Of a DNA stretch of 5,849 bases, positions 5,499 to 5,849 are shown piece after piece. Positions within the stretch are counted from its first letter, which is position 1, and every line of letters starts with the position of its first letter. A program made the translations under genes and the position numbers. Source of the DNA: Muribaculaceae bacterium (GTDB lineage Bacteria > Bacteroidota > Bacteroidia > Bacteroidales > Muribaculaceae); the NCBI GenBank assembly GCA_009775375.1, contig VSPO01000221.1, positions 1 through 5,849 of the forward strand, in the 5' to 3' direction. The notes beneath the pieces are model-generated. The model was not told where the DNA came from and did no database searches. It saw nothing but the letters and a program-made list of their open reading frames with translations.

Positions 5499-5849
5499 AT
5501 GACGAATCTATCCATGCGATTGCAGGCTGCGATGGCGCAAGACGAGAAACTATGGAAGCAGATTAGGCTTCTGCAAGCCACAGAAGAATTTGAGGCTGCG
5601 CTACGACGCTACGCTTCATTGATGGATGAAATCAACGGCAGAGAGGATGGCGAAACCTTGAAGCTGATTGTGAAAGTCCTGAAAGAGGATGTGGGGCTTC
5701 CTATTCACAACATCCCGTCGGAATTTCATACAGAGGAGCTACAAAATGCGTTGGCGCAGTTGCAAGAAGCCATTCAGCAAAGGTTTGAAATCCACGAAGA
5801 CGAGATTGTATTCCTTCAGAAGCAAGTCGAAACTTTCAAAAAGGCAATC
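5499..5849 (+). CDS. Helical, coiled-coil-like protein, N-terminal part (cut by window end)
   Basis: The frame opens with ATG at 5499, 3 nt after the previous stop, and stays open for 117 codons to the right edge. The protein is mostly helical and Gln/Glu/Lys/Leu-rich: helices around residues 6-46, a break at GLPIHNIPSEF (66-76), then a second long helix with LQNALAQLQEAIQQRFEI (81-98) continuing to the edge with heptad-like leucines. No domain is recognised. It could be a structural, scaffold-type or accessory protein; the missing C-terminus would be needed to decide. Confidence 0.72.
   Translation, partial: MTNLSMRLQAAMAQDEKLWKQIRLLQATEEFEAALRRYASLMDEINGREDGETLKLIVKVLKEDVGLPIHNIPSEFHTEELQNALAQLQEAIQQRFEIHEDEIVFLQKQVETFKKAI

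Larger units (their letters stand above)
366..5849 (+). other. Probable single transcription unit of 13 tightly packed genes
   Basis: Junctions in order: 4-nt ATGA overlap (809), 4-nt overlap (1135), 17-nt overlap (1571), 35-nt overlap (1773), 4-nt overlap (2243), 1-nt gap (2739), 4-nt overlap (3101), 11-nt overlap (3357), then gaps of 6, 2, 19, 3 and 3 nt. No gap is large enough for a promoter, and no terminator-like hairpin was seen after 347. Translational coupling is likely because starts lie on or beside upstream stops and none has a clear Shine-Dalgarno sequence. The unit runs off the right edge. Confidence 0.7.

Noticed and set aside
366..5849. Possible stop-codon reassignment, as known in some gut phages
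   Set aside because: TAA, TGA and TAG all end genes at positions where the next gene begins at once, and no gene contains an internal in-frame stop.

Overview
This window is a dense block of 14 protein genes, all on the + strand, with almost no non-coding DNA. It looks like part of a bacteriophage, prophage or related mobile element of a Bacteroidota host, probably a gut Bacteroidales. Three things point that way. The recognisable families (YopX-type, DUF551-type, dCMP deaminase, GNAT acetyltransferase, SPFH/Band 7) and the small accessory proteins are typical of Bacteroidales phage genomes. No start codon has a clear Shine-Dalgarno sequence, as is usual in Bacteroidota. The genes are short, single-stranded and joined by ATGA-type overlaps. 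No integrase, terminase, capsid or tail gene is present, so phage, prophage and conjugative element cannot be separated here. The assignment rests on remembered family patterns, not on a search.

Layout: (1) 1-309 is the 3' end of an SPFH/Band 7 (prohibitin-like) gene. (2) 310-365 is the only notable gap. It holds an 11-bp GC-rich hairpin followed by a broken T-rich run, probably a terminator or attenuator. (3) 366-2246 carries a YopX-type gene, then two adjacent related genes (809-1138 and 1135-1587), a small basic protein (1571-1807) and a further accessory protein (1773-2246). (4) 2243-3104 carries the two clear enzymes, a deoxycytidylate deaminase and a GNAT acetyltransferase. (5) 3101-4432 carries three unrecognised small proteins and a DUF551-type protein. 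(6) 4452-5849 carries a two-part protein with a C-terminal zinc ribbon, a small helical protein, and the start of a helical, coiled-coil-like protein that runs off the window.

From 366 on, neighbouring genes overlap or lie within 19 nt of each other, so they are probably one transcript with coupled translation. The deaminase makes dUMP for dTTP synthesis, which suits phage DNA replication. The other genes look like an accessory set for adapting to or manipulating the host. Several share a short layout: a P-x-x-(S/T)-L helix segment, a short beta segment with an aromatic residue, and a C-terminal helix. This repeated, divergent layout is the most interesting unexplained signal. All three stop codons are used as ordinary stops, so there is no sign of stop-codon reassignment.
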